Assembly (NCBI RefSeq): GCF_020515695.1
Contig: NZ_JAIWJA010000009.1
Coordinates: 1-64,000, forward strand
Source: Pseudomonas sp. MWU16-30317
GTDB taxonomy: Bacteria > Pseudomonadota > Gammaproteobacteria > Pseudomonadales > Pseudomonadaceae
Reading direction: 5' to 3'
Length of the DNA stretch: 64,000 nt
The position numbers were made by a program, and so were the translations under genes. Numbering within the stretch: the first letter of the stretch is position 1; the number at the start of each line of letters is the position of its first letter. This document shows, piece after piece, positions 34,169 to 43,257 of the stretch. Under the pieces are notes generated by a model that was not told where the DNA came from, did not search any database, and saw nothing but the letters and a program-made list of their open reading frames with translations.

Positions 34169-36061
34169 TTAGGCCAACCGCTGCCGAATCGCCGCTTCGA
34201 TCCCCGCCTCATCCAGCCCGCACTCGCTCAGCATTTGCGCAGGCTTGGCGTGCTCGACATAGACATCCGGCAAGCCCAGGTGCAGTACCGAGCGCAGGAT
34301 GTCCTCCCGTGCCAGGAATTCGCTGACCGCCGAACCGGCGCCGCCCATGATGGCGTTCTCTTCGATCGTCACCAACAGATCGTGGCGGTTGGCAATGTCG
34401 CGCACCAGCGCCTCGTCCAGCGGTTTGACGAAGCGCATGTCAACCACGGTCGCGTCGAGCTTGTCAGCCACCTTGAGCGCCTCGGCCAATTGCACGCCGA
34501 ACACCAGCAGGGCGATCTTGCTGCCTTCGCGGCGGACCACGCCCTTGCCGATTTCGATGGGTTCGAGGGCCTGGGTGATCACTGCGTTGGGGCCAGTGCC
34601 GCGTGGATAGCGTACCGCCGCCGGCCCGTTGAACTGATGGCCGGTAGTGAGCATGCTGCGCAGTTCGTTCTCATCGCTCGGCGTCATGATCAGCATGCCG
34701 GGGATGCAGCGCAGGTAGGACAGGTCGAAGCTGCCGGCGTGGGTCGGGCCGTCTTCGCCCACCAGACCGGCGCGGTCTATGGCAAACAATACGTCGAGGT
34801 TCTGCACGGCAACGTCGTGGATCAGTTGGTCATAGGCGCGTTGCAGGAAGGTCGAATAGATCGCCACCACCGGTTTGGCACCTTCACAGGCCATGCCAGC
34901 CGCAAAGGTCACGGCATGCTGCTCGGCGATCGCCACGTCGAAATACCGCTCCGGGAAGCGCTCGCTGAACTCGACCAGATCCGAGCCTTCCTTCATCGCC
35001 GGGGTAATTCCTACCAGGCGCGGGTCAGCTTCGGCCATGTCGCATAGCCACTGGCCGAACACGCCCGAGTATTTCGGACCGCTGGCCTTTTTGACCACCG
35101 CCGTGGTGGTCGGCGCCGCAACGGGCTCGAGCTTGGTGATGGCGTGATAGCCGATCGGGTCGACCTCGGCCGGCGCGAAGCCTTTGCCCTTTTTGGTGAC
35201 CACATGGAGGAACTGCGGGCCCTTGAGATCACGCATGTTGCGCAGCGTGGCGATCAGGGTTGGCAGGTCGTGGCCGTCGATCGGACCGATGTAGTTCCAG
35301 CCCAGCTCTTCGAACAGGGTTCCGGGGACCAGCATGCCCTTGGCGTACTCTTCAGTGCGCCGGGCGATTTCCCAGGCCCCGGGCAGGCGCGAGAGGACCT
35401 TTTTGCTGCCCTCGCGCATGCTCGCGTAGGTGCGGCTGGAGAGGATCTTGGCCAGATAATTGGACAGCCCACCGACGTTGCGCGAGATCGACATGTCGTT
35501 GTCGTTGAGGATCACCAGCATGTTGGCGTTGACCTCGGGCGCGTGGTTCAGCGCTTCGAAAGCCATGCCGGCGGTCAGCGCGCCATCACCGATGACCGCG
35601 ATCGACTTGCGCTCGCTACCCTGCAGGCGGGCGGCGATAGCCATGCCCAGGGCGGCGCTGATCGAGGTACTCGAATGACCGACGCCAAAGGTGTCGTACT
35701 CGCTCTCGGCACGGCGTGGAAAGGCGGCGAGGCCTTCCTTCTGGCGCAGCGTAGCCATGCGCTGGCGGCGATCGGTGAGGATCTTGTGCGGGTAGGCCTG
35801 ATGGCCCACATCCCACACCAGACGGTCGTCGGGGGTGTCGAACACGTAGTGCAGCGCGATCGTCAGTTCGATCACGCCCAGGCCGGCGCCGAAGTGACCG
35901 CCGGTCTGGCCTACCGTGTACAGCAGCTCCGAGCGCAGCTCGTCGGCCAGGGTCTCGAGTTCGGCTTCGCCAAGACGGCGCAGGCCGGCCGGTGTCGCGG
36001 CGCTGTCGAGCAGCGGCGTCATCGGGCGTTCGCGGGGAAACTCTTGAAACGTCGTTGGCAT
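34169..36061 (-). CDS. dxs: 1-deoxy-D-xylulose-5-phosphate synthase
   Basis: The 630-residue enzyme has the transketolase-like signatures WDVGHQAYPHKILT, GHSSTSISAALGMA, the thiamine diphosphate motif GDGALTAGMAFEALN...NDNDMSIS, and the C-terminal DRAGLVGEDGPTHAG and YPRGTG. It starts at 36061 (MPTTFQEF). It makes DXP for isoprenoids, thiamine and pyridoxal, and forms a leftward operon after xseB and ispA. Confidence 0.97.
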   Translation of the reverse strand: MPTTFQEFPRERPMTPLLDSAATPAGLRRLGEAELETLADELRSELLYTVGQTGGHFGAGLGVIELTIALHYVFDTPDDRLVWDVGHQAYPHKILTDRRQRMATLRQKEGLAAFPRRAESEYDTFGVGHSSTSISAALGMAIAARLQGSERKSIAVIGDGALTAGMAFEALNHAPEVNANMLVILNDNDMSISRNVGGLSNYLAKILSSRTYASMREGSKKVLSRLPGAWEIARRTEEYAKGMLVPGTLFEELGWNYIGPIDGHDLPTLIATLRNMRDLKGPQFLHVVTKKGKGFAPAEVDPIGYHAITKLEPVAAPTTTAVVKKASGPKYSGVFGQWLCDMAEADPRLVGITPAMKEGSDLVEFSERFPERYFDVAIAEQHAVTFAAGMACEGAKPVVAIYSTFLQRAYDQLIHDVAVQNLDVLFAIDRAGLVGEDGPTHAGSFDLSYLRCIPGMLIMTPSDENELRSMLTTGHQFNGPAAVRYPRGTGPNAVITQALEPIEIGKGVVRREGSKIALLVFGVQLAEALKVADKLDATVVDMRFVKPLDEALVRDIANRHDLLVTIEENAIMGGAGSAVSEFLAREDILRSVLHLGLPDVYVEHAKPAQMLSECGLDEAGIEAAIRQRLA

Positions 36062-36156
36062 CAGGCGAATCGTTATAGGTGTGAAGAGGCGGCAGTTTAC
36101 CTTATGCAGCGCTGACTGCCCACGCAGTGGACGGCCTGCAGCTAGCAAAAGGTGGC

Positions 36157-37047
36157 TTAGCTGCGACGGTCGACGATATAGCGTGCCAGGTCGCGCAGCG
36201 GCTCGGCAGCGGCGCCAAAAGGGCGCAGCGCGTGCAAAGCCTGGTCGCGCAGCTCCAGGGCGTAGGCTTTGGCAGCCTCCATCCCGAGCAACGCAGGGTA
36301 GGTCGGTTTGTCGCGGGCGATATCGGCGCCCTGGCGTTTACCCAGGGTCTCGGTATCGCTCTCGACGTCGAGAATGTCGTCCTGCACCTGGAACGCCAGG
36401 CCAACGGCCTGCGCGTACACCTGCAGGGCCTTGAGTTCGTCCTTTTCGGCGCGGCCACTGGCCAGGGCGCCGAGGCGCACGCTGGCTTCGATCAGCGCGC
36501 CGGTCTTGTGACGATGCATGTAGGCGAGGGCGGTCTGGTCGAGCTTGAGGCCCACGGAGCCAAGGTCGATCGCCTGGCCGCCGACCATCCCGGCAGGGCC
36601 GGCGGCCAGGGCCAGGGTGCGGACCATTTCCAGGCGCGTGGCATCGCTGGCCTTGGGGCTCAGCTGGATGTCGAGCAAAGCGCTGAAGGCCATGCTCTGC
36701 AAGCCGTCGCCCGCCAGGATCGCGCAGGCTTCATCGAATGCCTTGTGCGTGGTTGGCTGGCCGCGGCGCAGATCGTCATCGTCCATGGCCGGCAAATCGT
36801 CATGCACCAGCGAATAGGCGTGGATCAGCTCCACGGCACACGCGGCGCCGTTGGCGTCTTCGGCAGCGCTGCCAAAGGCCTCGCAGCTGGCGTACACCAG
36901 CAGGGGGCGCACACGCTTGCCGCCGTTCATCACGCTGTAGCGCATGGCCGCGTAAAGGCGTTCGAGCTGCGGCGCAGGTGCGGCGAACAGGGTGTCCAGC
37001 GCGGCATTGACGCGTTGCTGGCAGACGTCCTGATAGCGCTCGATCAT
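36157..37047 (-). CDS. ispA: Farnesyl diphosphate synthase
   Basis: The 296-residue protein has GGKRVRPLLVYAS, the first aspartate-rich motif DDLPAMDDDDLRRG, and the second motif DDILDVESDTETLGK, with the spacing of short-chain IspA enzymes. The start overlaps the xseB stop. It condenses IPP and DMAPP to farnesyl diphosphate. It lies between xseB and dxs, the usual operon order in gammaproteobacteria. Confidence 0.97.
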   Translation of the reverse strand: MIERYQDVCQQRVNAALDTLFAAPAPQLERLYAAMRYSVMNGGKRVRPLLVYASCEAFGSAAEDANGAACAVELIHAYSLVHDDLPAMDDDDLRRGQPTTHKAFDEACAILAGDGLQSMAFSALLDIQLSPKASDATRLEMVRTLALAAGPAGMVGGQAIDLGSVGLKLDQTALAYMHRHKTGALIEASVRLGALASGRAEKDELKALQVYAQAVGLAFQVQDDILDVESDTETLGKRQGADIARDKPTYPALLGMEAAKAYALELRDQALHALRPFGAAAEPLRDLARYIVDRRS

Positions 37048-37286
37048 TCGGCGGGGTCCTCGTCGAGGGCTTCTTCGACCAATTCGCCGTCGCGTTCGAG
37101 CAGCAGTTGCACTTTCTGTTCAGCCTGAGCCAATGCGCCTTGGCACTCGCGGGTCAGGCGGATGCCCTGTTCGAAGGCGGTCAGAGAGTCTTCCAGCGAC
37201 AGCTCGCCGTTTTCCAGGCGCTCGACCAGCGTTTGCAGGTCCGTGAGCGATTGCTCGAAATCCACGGAAGCTTTTTTTCGGGCCAT
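37044..37286 (-). CDS. xseB: Exodeoxyribonuclease VII small subunit
   Basis: The 80-residue protein shows the XseB pattern FEQSLTDLQTLVERLENGELSLEDSLTAFEQGIRLTRECQGALAQAEQKVQ. It partners the XseA subunit encoded elsewhere. It overlaps ispA by ATGA. Confidence 0.95.
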   Translation of the reverse strand: MARKKASVDFEQSLTDLQTLVERLENGELSLEDSLTAFEQGIRLTRECQGALAQAEQKVQLLLERDGELVEEALDEDPAE

Positions 37287-37649
37287 GGCGGCTATCTCGA
37301 TAGGTTTTCAACCGGCGCGACACTAGCAGAGCGGGGGCTTGCGGGCAAATGCACGGCGCATGAAAACGGGTTTTCGACCAGTATTCTGGCCATTCAAGAG
37401 CGGTCGAGATATTCCCCGATCATCACCTCCCCACTACCACCGATACCGCGCAGGACCAACGACAACTCGATGTGCTGAGCACACGGCTCTTTACGGCCCA
37501 GTCATTCGAGGGATTGGTAGCACCCGCCTAAAGCGGTTCCCGATCCGGTCGCTCAGCGTTTTTCCCCTCGAAACTGTGATGCCCTGCTGTCAGTATTCGT
37601 CAAGACTGCTAACCCCCGCTGCCGTCGGGGACTGACAACAGGGCCTTTC
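37287..37649. other. Divergent intergenic region between xseB and glsA
   Basis: The 363 bases hold both promoters of the divergent genes. No ORF is credible. The clearest structure is the two-tier hairpin at 37581-37644 directly before glsA; the remainder shows nothing I can name. Confidence 0.6.
37581..37644 (+). promoter_or_regulatory. Leader hairpin that covers the glsA ribosome-binding site
   Basis: GCCCTGCTGTCAG (37581-37593) pairs with CTGACAACAGGGC (37632-37644) at 12 of 13 positions. Inside it a second hairpin forms, CCCCG (37614-37618) with CGGGG (37626-37630). The AGGG at 37640-37643, the only likely ribosome-binding site before ATG 37650, is inside the right arm. Translation control by structure is inferred. 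Confidence 0.5.
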
Positions 37650-38558
37650 ATGCAAACGCTGTTGAACGAGATTCTCGACGAAGTGCGTCCTCTGATCGGA
37701 CAGGGCAAAGTGGCCGATTACATCCCCGCGCTGGCCGACGTGCCGGCGCAGCAACTGGGTATTGCCGTGTATGGCAATGACGGGACTTACTATTGCGCAG
37801 GTGACGCGCAAACGCTGTTCTCGGTGCAGAGTATTTCCAAGGTGTTCAGCCTGGTGCAGGCCATCGGACATTCCGGGGAGGCCATTTGGGAGCGCCTCGG
37901 GCACGAACCTTCGGGGCAGCCATTCAACTCGCTGGTGCAGCTGGAATTCGAGCGCGGACGGCCGCGCAATCCCTTCATCAATGCCGGCGCCTTGGTAATT
38001 TGCGACATCAACCAGTCACGTTTTGCCGCGCCGACCTTGTCGATGCGTGATTTTGTGCGGCGGCTGTCGGGCAACCCGCAGGTATTGATCGACAGCAAAG
38101 TTGCCGACTCCGAATATCAATTCCGCTCGCGCAATGCCGCCATGGCGTACTTGATGAAGTCGTTCGGCAACTTCCATAACGAAGTAGAAGCTGTGCTGCG
38201 CAGTTACTTCAGTTATTGCGCACTGCAGATGAGTTGCCTGGACTTGGCCAAAGCTTTTTGCTTCCTCGCCAACGAGGGCTTCTGCAAGCACAGCGGTGAG
38301 CAGATATTGACGGCGCGCCAGACCAAGCAGGTCAACTCGATCATGGCCACCAGCGGTCTGTATGACGAGGCCGGCAATTTCGCCTACCGGGTCGGCTTGC
38401 CGGGCAAGAGTGGCGTAGGCGGCGGGATCGTCGCGGTGGTCCCGGGGCGCTTCACCGTGTGCGTATGGTCACCGGAGCTCAATGCCGCTGGCAACTCCCT
38501 GGCCGGTATGGCCGCGCTGGAACTGCTCAGTGAGCGGATCGGTTGGTCGGTGTTCTGA
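37650..38558 (+). CDS. glsA: Glutaminase
   Basis: The 302-residue protein has the beta-lactamase-like glutaminase residues: FSVQSISKVFSLV with the catalytic S-x-x-K, NPFINAGALVICD, YQFRSRNAAMAYLMKSFGNFHNEVEAVLRSYFSYCAL, and GLPGKSGVGGGIVAVVPG. It hydrolyses glutamine to glutamate and ammonia. The length is typical of GlsB-type enzymes. A stable leader hairpin precedes it. Confidence 0.95.
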   Translation: MQTLLNEILDEVRPLIGQGKVADYIPALADVPAQQLGIAVYGNDGTYYCAGDAQTLFSVQSISKVFSLVQAIGHSGEAIWERLGHEPSGQPFNSLVQLEFERGRPRNPFINAGALVICDINQSRFAAPTLSMRDFVRRLSGNPQVLIDSKVADSEYQFRSRNAAMAYLMKSFGNFHNEVEAVLRSYFSYCALQMSCLDLAKAFCFLANEGFCKHSGEQILTARQTKQVNSIMATSGLYDEAGNFAYRVGLPGKSGVGGGIVAVVPGRFTVCVWSPELNAAGNSLAGMAALELLSERIGWSVF

Positions 38559-38594
38559 CCTGCCCGAGGCGGGGCGGTAAAACTCCCGCATAGG

Positions 38595-38607
38595 TTACAT
38601 TTTGTAA
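38595..38607. promoter_or_regulatory. TTACA-N3-TGTAA inverted repeat
   Basis: TTACATTTTGTAA has perfect five-base arms with a three-base spacer and lies 140 bases before the M48 protease gene. It could be a protein-binding site; no regulator is proposed. Confidence 0.25.
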
Positions 38608-38653
38608 TGGATCGGCGTATAACGCCGCCTGCGCGACCCGTCGCGCATGCACG

Positions 38654-38673
38654 CAGAAGCCTTCGGGCCTCTG
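38654..38673 (+). other. UUCG-loop hairpin in the M48 gene leader
   Basis: CAGAAGCC and GGCCTCTG pair with one mismatch around a TTCG tetraloop, an especially stable RNA hairpin. There is no T run, so it is not a standard terminator. Confidence 0.4.
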
Positions 38674-38734
38674 TCAAACGGAGTCTGTGCTCGCTAAGGA
38701 CAGCCAGCGGCGATGCACTTGTCGGTCCCTGCTT

Positions 38735-40909
38735 ATGAAAACCTTGAAGCTTATTGCTGTACTGATTCTGCTGCCCGTCGCCCTCGGCTTGTTCGGCACC
38801 TGGGAGCTGCAGCGCAGTGCGGATCGTGCCGCTGAGTTGGCCGAAACCCAATCCGCCCTGCAGAAAATCCGCCCGCAACTCGAAGCCTTGGCCGCCAAGC
38901 GGGGTGCTGTCGCGGTCGTCGATCTCGACGGTGAAAGCGTGGGCGTCATGGTGGCGCTGTCTCGCGTCGCCCAGGCTGAAGGTGATCTGCGCACCCTTGG
39001 GCCGCTTAGCGAAGTCATGCGCGGCCTGGCCAAGGGTGTCATTGTGCTCGGTGCGCTGGCCACGCTGGCCACGCTGGTCGGCGTCCTTGGCTTGCTCGGC
39101 CTCGGTATCGCGGGATCTCGCGCGCGGCAATCGCGCGATCAGCTGCTGCGCACCTTTACCCGCGTCAGCCGTGTCCTGCCCTACGTGTTGGTCGGCCATA
39201 TCATCGCGATGGGTGCGGCGGTGGCGGCGATCCTTGCCTACGAAGCGCTGGGCATCTGGCATGCCGGGCGTATTTCTGCCGGTGAAATCAAGTTGATGCT
39301 CGCGGCACTGGTAGTGGTGCTGGTATGCCTGTACTCGATCTGGGAGATGGGCAAGCAGCTGCGCGTCATGCTGCGCATGTTCGAACCGACAGCCATGGAT
39401 GTTCTCGGCCGCGCCATCAATGTTGAGCAAGCGCCGGTACTCTGGGCGTACGTCGACGACCTGGCCAAACAGCTGGGAGCCCTCGCTCCGGAGCACATTG
39501 TGCTGGGCATGACCGAAGGCTTTTACGTGACGTCCAGCGACCTCCAGCTGATACCGTCAAATACCGTGCTCAAGGGCCGCACCTTGCATATCCCGCTGAT
39601 ATATCTGGGCGTGCTCGACAGCGCAGAGACCAGCGCCGTGATCGGCCACGAACTGGCGCACTTCGCCGGCGCCGATACCGAGTACAGCCTGCGTTTTTTG
39701 CCAATCTATGACGGAATTGGCCGCAGCCTCGGGGTGATAGCCGAGACCATGAACGCCAGCGACCTGTTGCAGCGCACGATCCTGCGCCCGGCGTTCATGC
39801 TCGGCATCTACTTCATGGAAAGCTTCCATCACGCGGTCAATCACTGGAGCCGCAGCCGCGAACTCGCCGCCGATGCCGCTGGTGCAAGGCTGGCCGGCAA
39901 TGCCGCTGCCGCTTCGGCGCTGGTGCGAATCTCCGCAGTCGATCCACTGCTGCATGAGCGCATCGGCGAGCACCTCGGTCGGGCGACCCGGCCCACGGCA
40001 GACCGGCTGGTGCCCCATGATCTGGCCACCAGCGTGCTGCACGAACTGGCCGCGCAAACCTTTAGCCTGCCCGCCGAAGAACTGGCCGCGCAGTTGCCGC
40101 ACCCCTCCGACACACACCCCTCCAACGGCGAGCGCGTCGCCGCCTTGCAGATCAGCGCTGAGGAAGCGGTACGCCGTGGCACCCGGGCCATGGACGCACT
40201 GCATGCGTGCGCCGCAATGGATTACTACTTCAGCGATCCGCAAGCGTTGCGCCTGGGTCTCACCGAGGATTTTCTCGAGCATTACGTCGCGCGTGATGCC
40301 GAAGTCGTCGAGGAACTGCGCACCTACGCCAGCACGGCGGTGGACGATGTCAAATTGCACGAAGGCGCCCGCACACGGGGCATCTTCTCGATGGTGTTCT
40401 TCGGTATGTTCCTGTTGCTGGGTATTGGCCTGCTGGCTTTCACCGTGGCCCGACCGGACCTGGTGCAAGATAAAAAGCCGCTGTTGATGCTATGTGGCCT
40501 GGGCCTGATCGGCCTTATGTTGATTCTGATGGTGATCTCGCTGCGTATGATCAAGCGCGCGGACATGCCGGCACTGTTGCTGACGCCAGAGCACCTGGTC
40601 TTCAACAACTTCAAGGCACCGATAGCCATTCGGCACATCGCCGACTTCGGGATTACCGATGGTCAGGGCGTGGTGCTGACCCTCTACCTGGAAGGCGACG
40701 CACCGCTACCAGAGCGCGTATCCAGCTCGTACTTCGCCCCGAATGCCAAGCTGCTGAAGCGAAAGCGCGCGGTGCAGTTGCAGTTGATGCAGGTGCGTCG
40801 TGACGGCAAGAAACTCAAGGCGCAAGCACTGGCAGAACTGATTGGCACCTACCTGAACGCCGGCAACGCCCGGCACCTGTTGCAACAGCGGTTCGAAGGG
40901 GGCGTTTGA
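38735..40909 (+). CDS. Large membrane M48-family metalloprotease
   Basis: The 724-residue protein has a zinc protease motif HELAHFAGAD near residue 310 and a downstream acidic partner in SRELAADAAGARLAG. N-terminal hydrophobic segments occur at about 5-25, 108-133, 155-180 and 190-210, and two more near 555-575 and 590-610, so the protease domain probably faces one side of the inner membrane. The start at 38735 gives a natural first helix (MKTLKLIAVLILLPVALGLFG) but has no clear ribosome-binding site; GTG 38687 behind GGAG would add 16 residues. It is related to HtpX/Oma1 by motif, but is much larger. Confidence 0.8.
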   Translation: MKTLKLIAVLILLPVALGLFGTWELQRSADRAAELAETQSALQKIRPQLEALAAKRGAVAVVDLDGESVGVMVALSRVAQAEGDLRTLGPLSEVMRGLAKGVIVLGALATLATLVGVLGLLGLGIAGSRARQSRDQLLRTFTRVSRVLPYVLVGHIIAMGAAVAAILAYEALGIWHAGRISAGEIKLMLAALVVVLVCLYSIWEMGKQLRVMLRMFEPTAMDVLGRAINVEQAPVLWAYVDDLAKQLGALAPEHIVLGMTEGFYVTSSDLQLIPSNTVLKGRTLHIPLIYLGVLDSAETSAVIGHELAHFAGADTEYSLRFLPIYDGIGRSLGVIAETMNASDLLQRTILRPAFMLGIYFMESFHHAVNHWSRSRELAADAAGARLAGNAAAASALVRISAVDPLLHERIGEHLGRATRPTADRLVPHDLATSVLHELAAQTFSLPAEELAAQLPHPSDTHPSNGERVAALQISAEEAVRRGTRAMDALHACAAMDYYFSDPQALRLGLTEDFLEHYVARDAEVVEELRTYASTAVDDVKLHEGARTRGIFSMVFFGMFLLLGIGLLAFTVARPDLVQDKKPLLMLCGLGLIGLMLILMVISLRMIKRADMPALLLTPEHLVFNNFKAPIAIRHIADFGITDGQGVVLTLYLEGDAPLPERVSSSYFAPNAKLLKRKRAVQLQLMQVRRDGKKLKAQALAELIGTYLNAGNARHLLQQRFEGGV

Positions 40910-40923
40910 CGCCCCCGGGCGAG

Positions 40924-43224
40924 TCAGAGCGAATAGCGTTCGATCACTTGATGATGGGGCTGGGTATCCACCTGGCAGTGCTCGGCCAAATGCAGCCAGC
41001 ACAGCTGATGGGGCCACTGCGCCGTAGCCGCCCGCAAGGTCTCGTGCAGGTCGGCGGCGGGCAAGTGCGCGGGAATCGCTACCGTGAAATACATCCCCGG
41101 TAGCGGCGCCTGATCAGTCTGCTCGCCGTCGCTGAGCTGATAGTCGCTGTTGCTGTGCACCCACAATTGCCAGCCTTTCGCTTCGATCTGCTCGCGCAAT
41201 GCCCCGAACGCGGCATCGCCGGGATGCACTCCGTCTACCAGCCAGCTCGGGCCAAAGCCGCCTTTTTCAAGCACGTGAACCATCAGATAGGTGGGCACGA
41301 AACGCTCGCGCTCCCGCTCATCCTCAGGCGGCTGAAACAGCATCGAGGCATCGAACACGACCCGATCACCCACGTGCTGCGCATGCTTGTGGTAAGCGTT
41401 TTCGACGATCCGCGCGGTCACCGGGCCGGTACGGCGGGCGTAGTAGTCGACCGCCTCGCCGTTCTCGACAAAGCGCACGATGGCCCAGCCCCAGTCTTCT
41501 TCGATCGGCCCCTGCTGGCTCGACAGCTCCATCTCCAGCCGCTGCGCCACTTCGCGTACGCTGGCCCAGTCTTCGGCGCAACTGGCCGCGGTCATCAGGT
41601 CCCACAGCGTCGGGCCCGGTTGCTCGAGCACTTCGACCAATTGGCGGTAGCACAGCGTGGCCTCGGTGAAACGCTCTTGCTTCATCAAGGCACGGGCGAG
41701 CATGTCGCGGGCACCATGACGCTCGGGGTCCAGTGCCAGTACCCCACGGCAGGCACGTTCCAGCTCTGGCCAATCGCTCAAGCGCTCGGCCATCCGGGCC
41801 TCGCACCACAGCGCGGTCAGCGGTACGGTGGGGCGATAGAGCTGGATCAGGCGTTTGACCTGTTCATGCTCGCCGCTGTCCAGCAGTTGGCCGAGCAGGT
41901 AATAGGCCATGCGGTCTTCCTGCTCGGTGTGTTCGCGCACGTAATCCCACAGCAGCGCGATGCCTTGTTCTTCCGCCGAACAGGCCTGCAGCGCACTCGC
42001 GGTGTTTTCCAGCAGGGCGACATCATCGGGGCGTTGTTGCAGGGCGCGCAGCAACCATTGGACTTCGACTTCCGGGTCGCGCGGTGGGCGCTCAGGGTCT
42101 TCGCGGTCGAGCCAGGTCAACAGCTCGTCAGCCGGCACTGGCAAGGTGTCCTGATCGGGCATGGCGTCCACCAGGGCCGAGAGTTCAGCCAGCAGGGCGC
42201 TGGCGCCGCAGTCGGCCTTGAGCTTGTCCACGTGGGGCAGGGCCAGCGCCAGATGGCGCCGAGCGCTCCAGGCCGAGCCCCGTTGCACCGCCAGGCGCAC
42301 CGCCGGTTCAGTCAGGTCGATGACCAACCGGTGGGTGCCCTGGCGCGAGTACTGCAGCAGCGTGCGGTAGACCGTGCTGCCCAGACCCCAGGTATTGCGC
42401 TCGGGCGCGCGCTGCACCAGCTCGTAGACGATACGTACCCAGTTCTTGCGATAGCGCGGGGCGATCTCGTTGTACGCCGGAACCAGCTCCATGGCTTCGT
42501 CGTCCCGGCCCAGGCCGACCAGTGCCAGTGCCTTGGCCAAGTCCCGCGGCTGGGTGGTGTTCTTCCATTCCGGGCCGTCGGCCTTGGCCTCCAGCGCCTC
42601 GATCAGCAACAAGGCATCGGCCGGGCGCCCCATGGCCAAGAGCGCGTGGACGCGGACTTCCGCCAGGCCGCCAAAGTCCTCTTCGCCGGCATCGATGATC
42701 TTTTGTTCCTGCTCGTCCATGTAGGCCAGCACGTCGTCGTAGCGCCTGGCGTCGAGCAAGGCCTCGCCTTTTTCCACCGAAAGGCACTGATAGCAGGCCC
42801 AGCTCGGATCGATGCGGGTCATGGTCTCTTCGCACACTTCAATGCGCTCCGGCACCCAGCCCGGGCCGTCGATGTTGGCGTAGCAGGTTGCCAGATCCTG
42901 GGTCACGCACACCGATTGCGGACAATCGATGGTGTTCTCGCGGTGCGCGGCCTCGAACAGCGACACGGCGTCCGCCAAGGCAGTTTCGCCCTCCATCTGG
43001 TTGCCCAGGCGGTTGCGCATTTCCCAGTGCCGGGTAAATACGTCCAGCCACGGATTGGCCAGCGTCTTGTTGATCGCCTTGACCTCGGGCAGCAGCGCCT
43101 CGGCGCGTTCGACCTCAAGTTCGGAGACGTAGTTGGTCAACTGGTTGATGCTGTCTGCGCTTTGCCCTTGGCCTGCGTCACGCAGATCGTCCTGAAGTTT
43201 TTCTACCCAGGCCCAAATGTTCAT
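40924..43224 (-). CDS. TPR-repeat protein paired with an Hsp90-like gene
   Basis: The 766-residue protein is almost entirely helical-repeat in style. Recognisable TPR-like pieces include ALLAMGRPADALLLIEALEAKADGPEW, LALVGLGRDDEAMELVPAYNEIA, DVALLENTASALQACSAEEQGIAL and DMLARALMKQERFTEATLCYRQLVEVL. The C-terminal 170 residues differ, with a beta-rich style (RVVFDASMLFQPPEDERERERFVPTYLMVHV). No signal peptide or membrane helix. It starts 34 bases after the Hsp90-like gene stop and is surely cotranscribed. A co-chaperone or adaptor role is inferred. Confidence 0.75.
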   Translation of the reverse strand: MNIWAWVEKLQDDLRDAGQGQSADSINQLTNYVSELEVERAEALLPEVKAINKTLANPWLDVFTRHWEMRNRLGNQMEGETALADAVSLFEAAHRENTIDCPQSVCVTQDLATCYANIDGPGWVPERIEVCEETMTRIDPSWACYQCLSVEKGEALLDARRYDDVLAYMDEQEQKIIDAGEEDFGGLAEVRVHALLAMGRPADALLLIEALEAKADGPEWKNTTQPRDLAKALALVGLGRDDEAMELVPAYNEIAPRYRKNWVRIVYELVQRAPERNTWGLGSTVYRTLLQYSRQGTHRLVIDLTEPAVRLAVQRGSAWSARRHLALALPHVDKLKADCGASALLAELSALVDAMPDQDTLPVPADELLTWLDREDPERPPRDPEVEVQWLLRALQQRPDDVALLENTASALQACSAEEQGIALLWDYVREHTEQEDRMAYYLLGQLLDSGEHEQVKRLIQLYRPTVPLTALWCEARMAERLSDWPELERACRGVLALDPERHGARDMLARALMKQERFTEATLCYRQLVEVLEQPGPTLWDLMTAASCAEDWASVREVAQRLEMELSSQQGPIEEDWGWAIVRFVENGEAVDYYARRTGPVTARIVENAYHKHAQHVGDRVVFDASMLFQPPEDERERERFVPTYLMVHVLEKGGFGPSWLVDGVHPGDAAFGALREQIEAKGWQLWVHSNSDYQLSDGEQTDQAPLPGMYFTVAIPAHLPAADLHETLRAATAQWPHQLCWLHLAEHCQVDTQPHHQVIERYSL

Positions 43225-43257
43225 GATGGTTCTTCCCTGTCTCTTGGCTGATCGCGG

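Noticed and set aside
35144..36115. 323-codon frame opposite dxs
   Set aside because: dxs is unmistakable on the minus strand, and the plus-strand frame has no recognisable domain.
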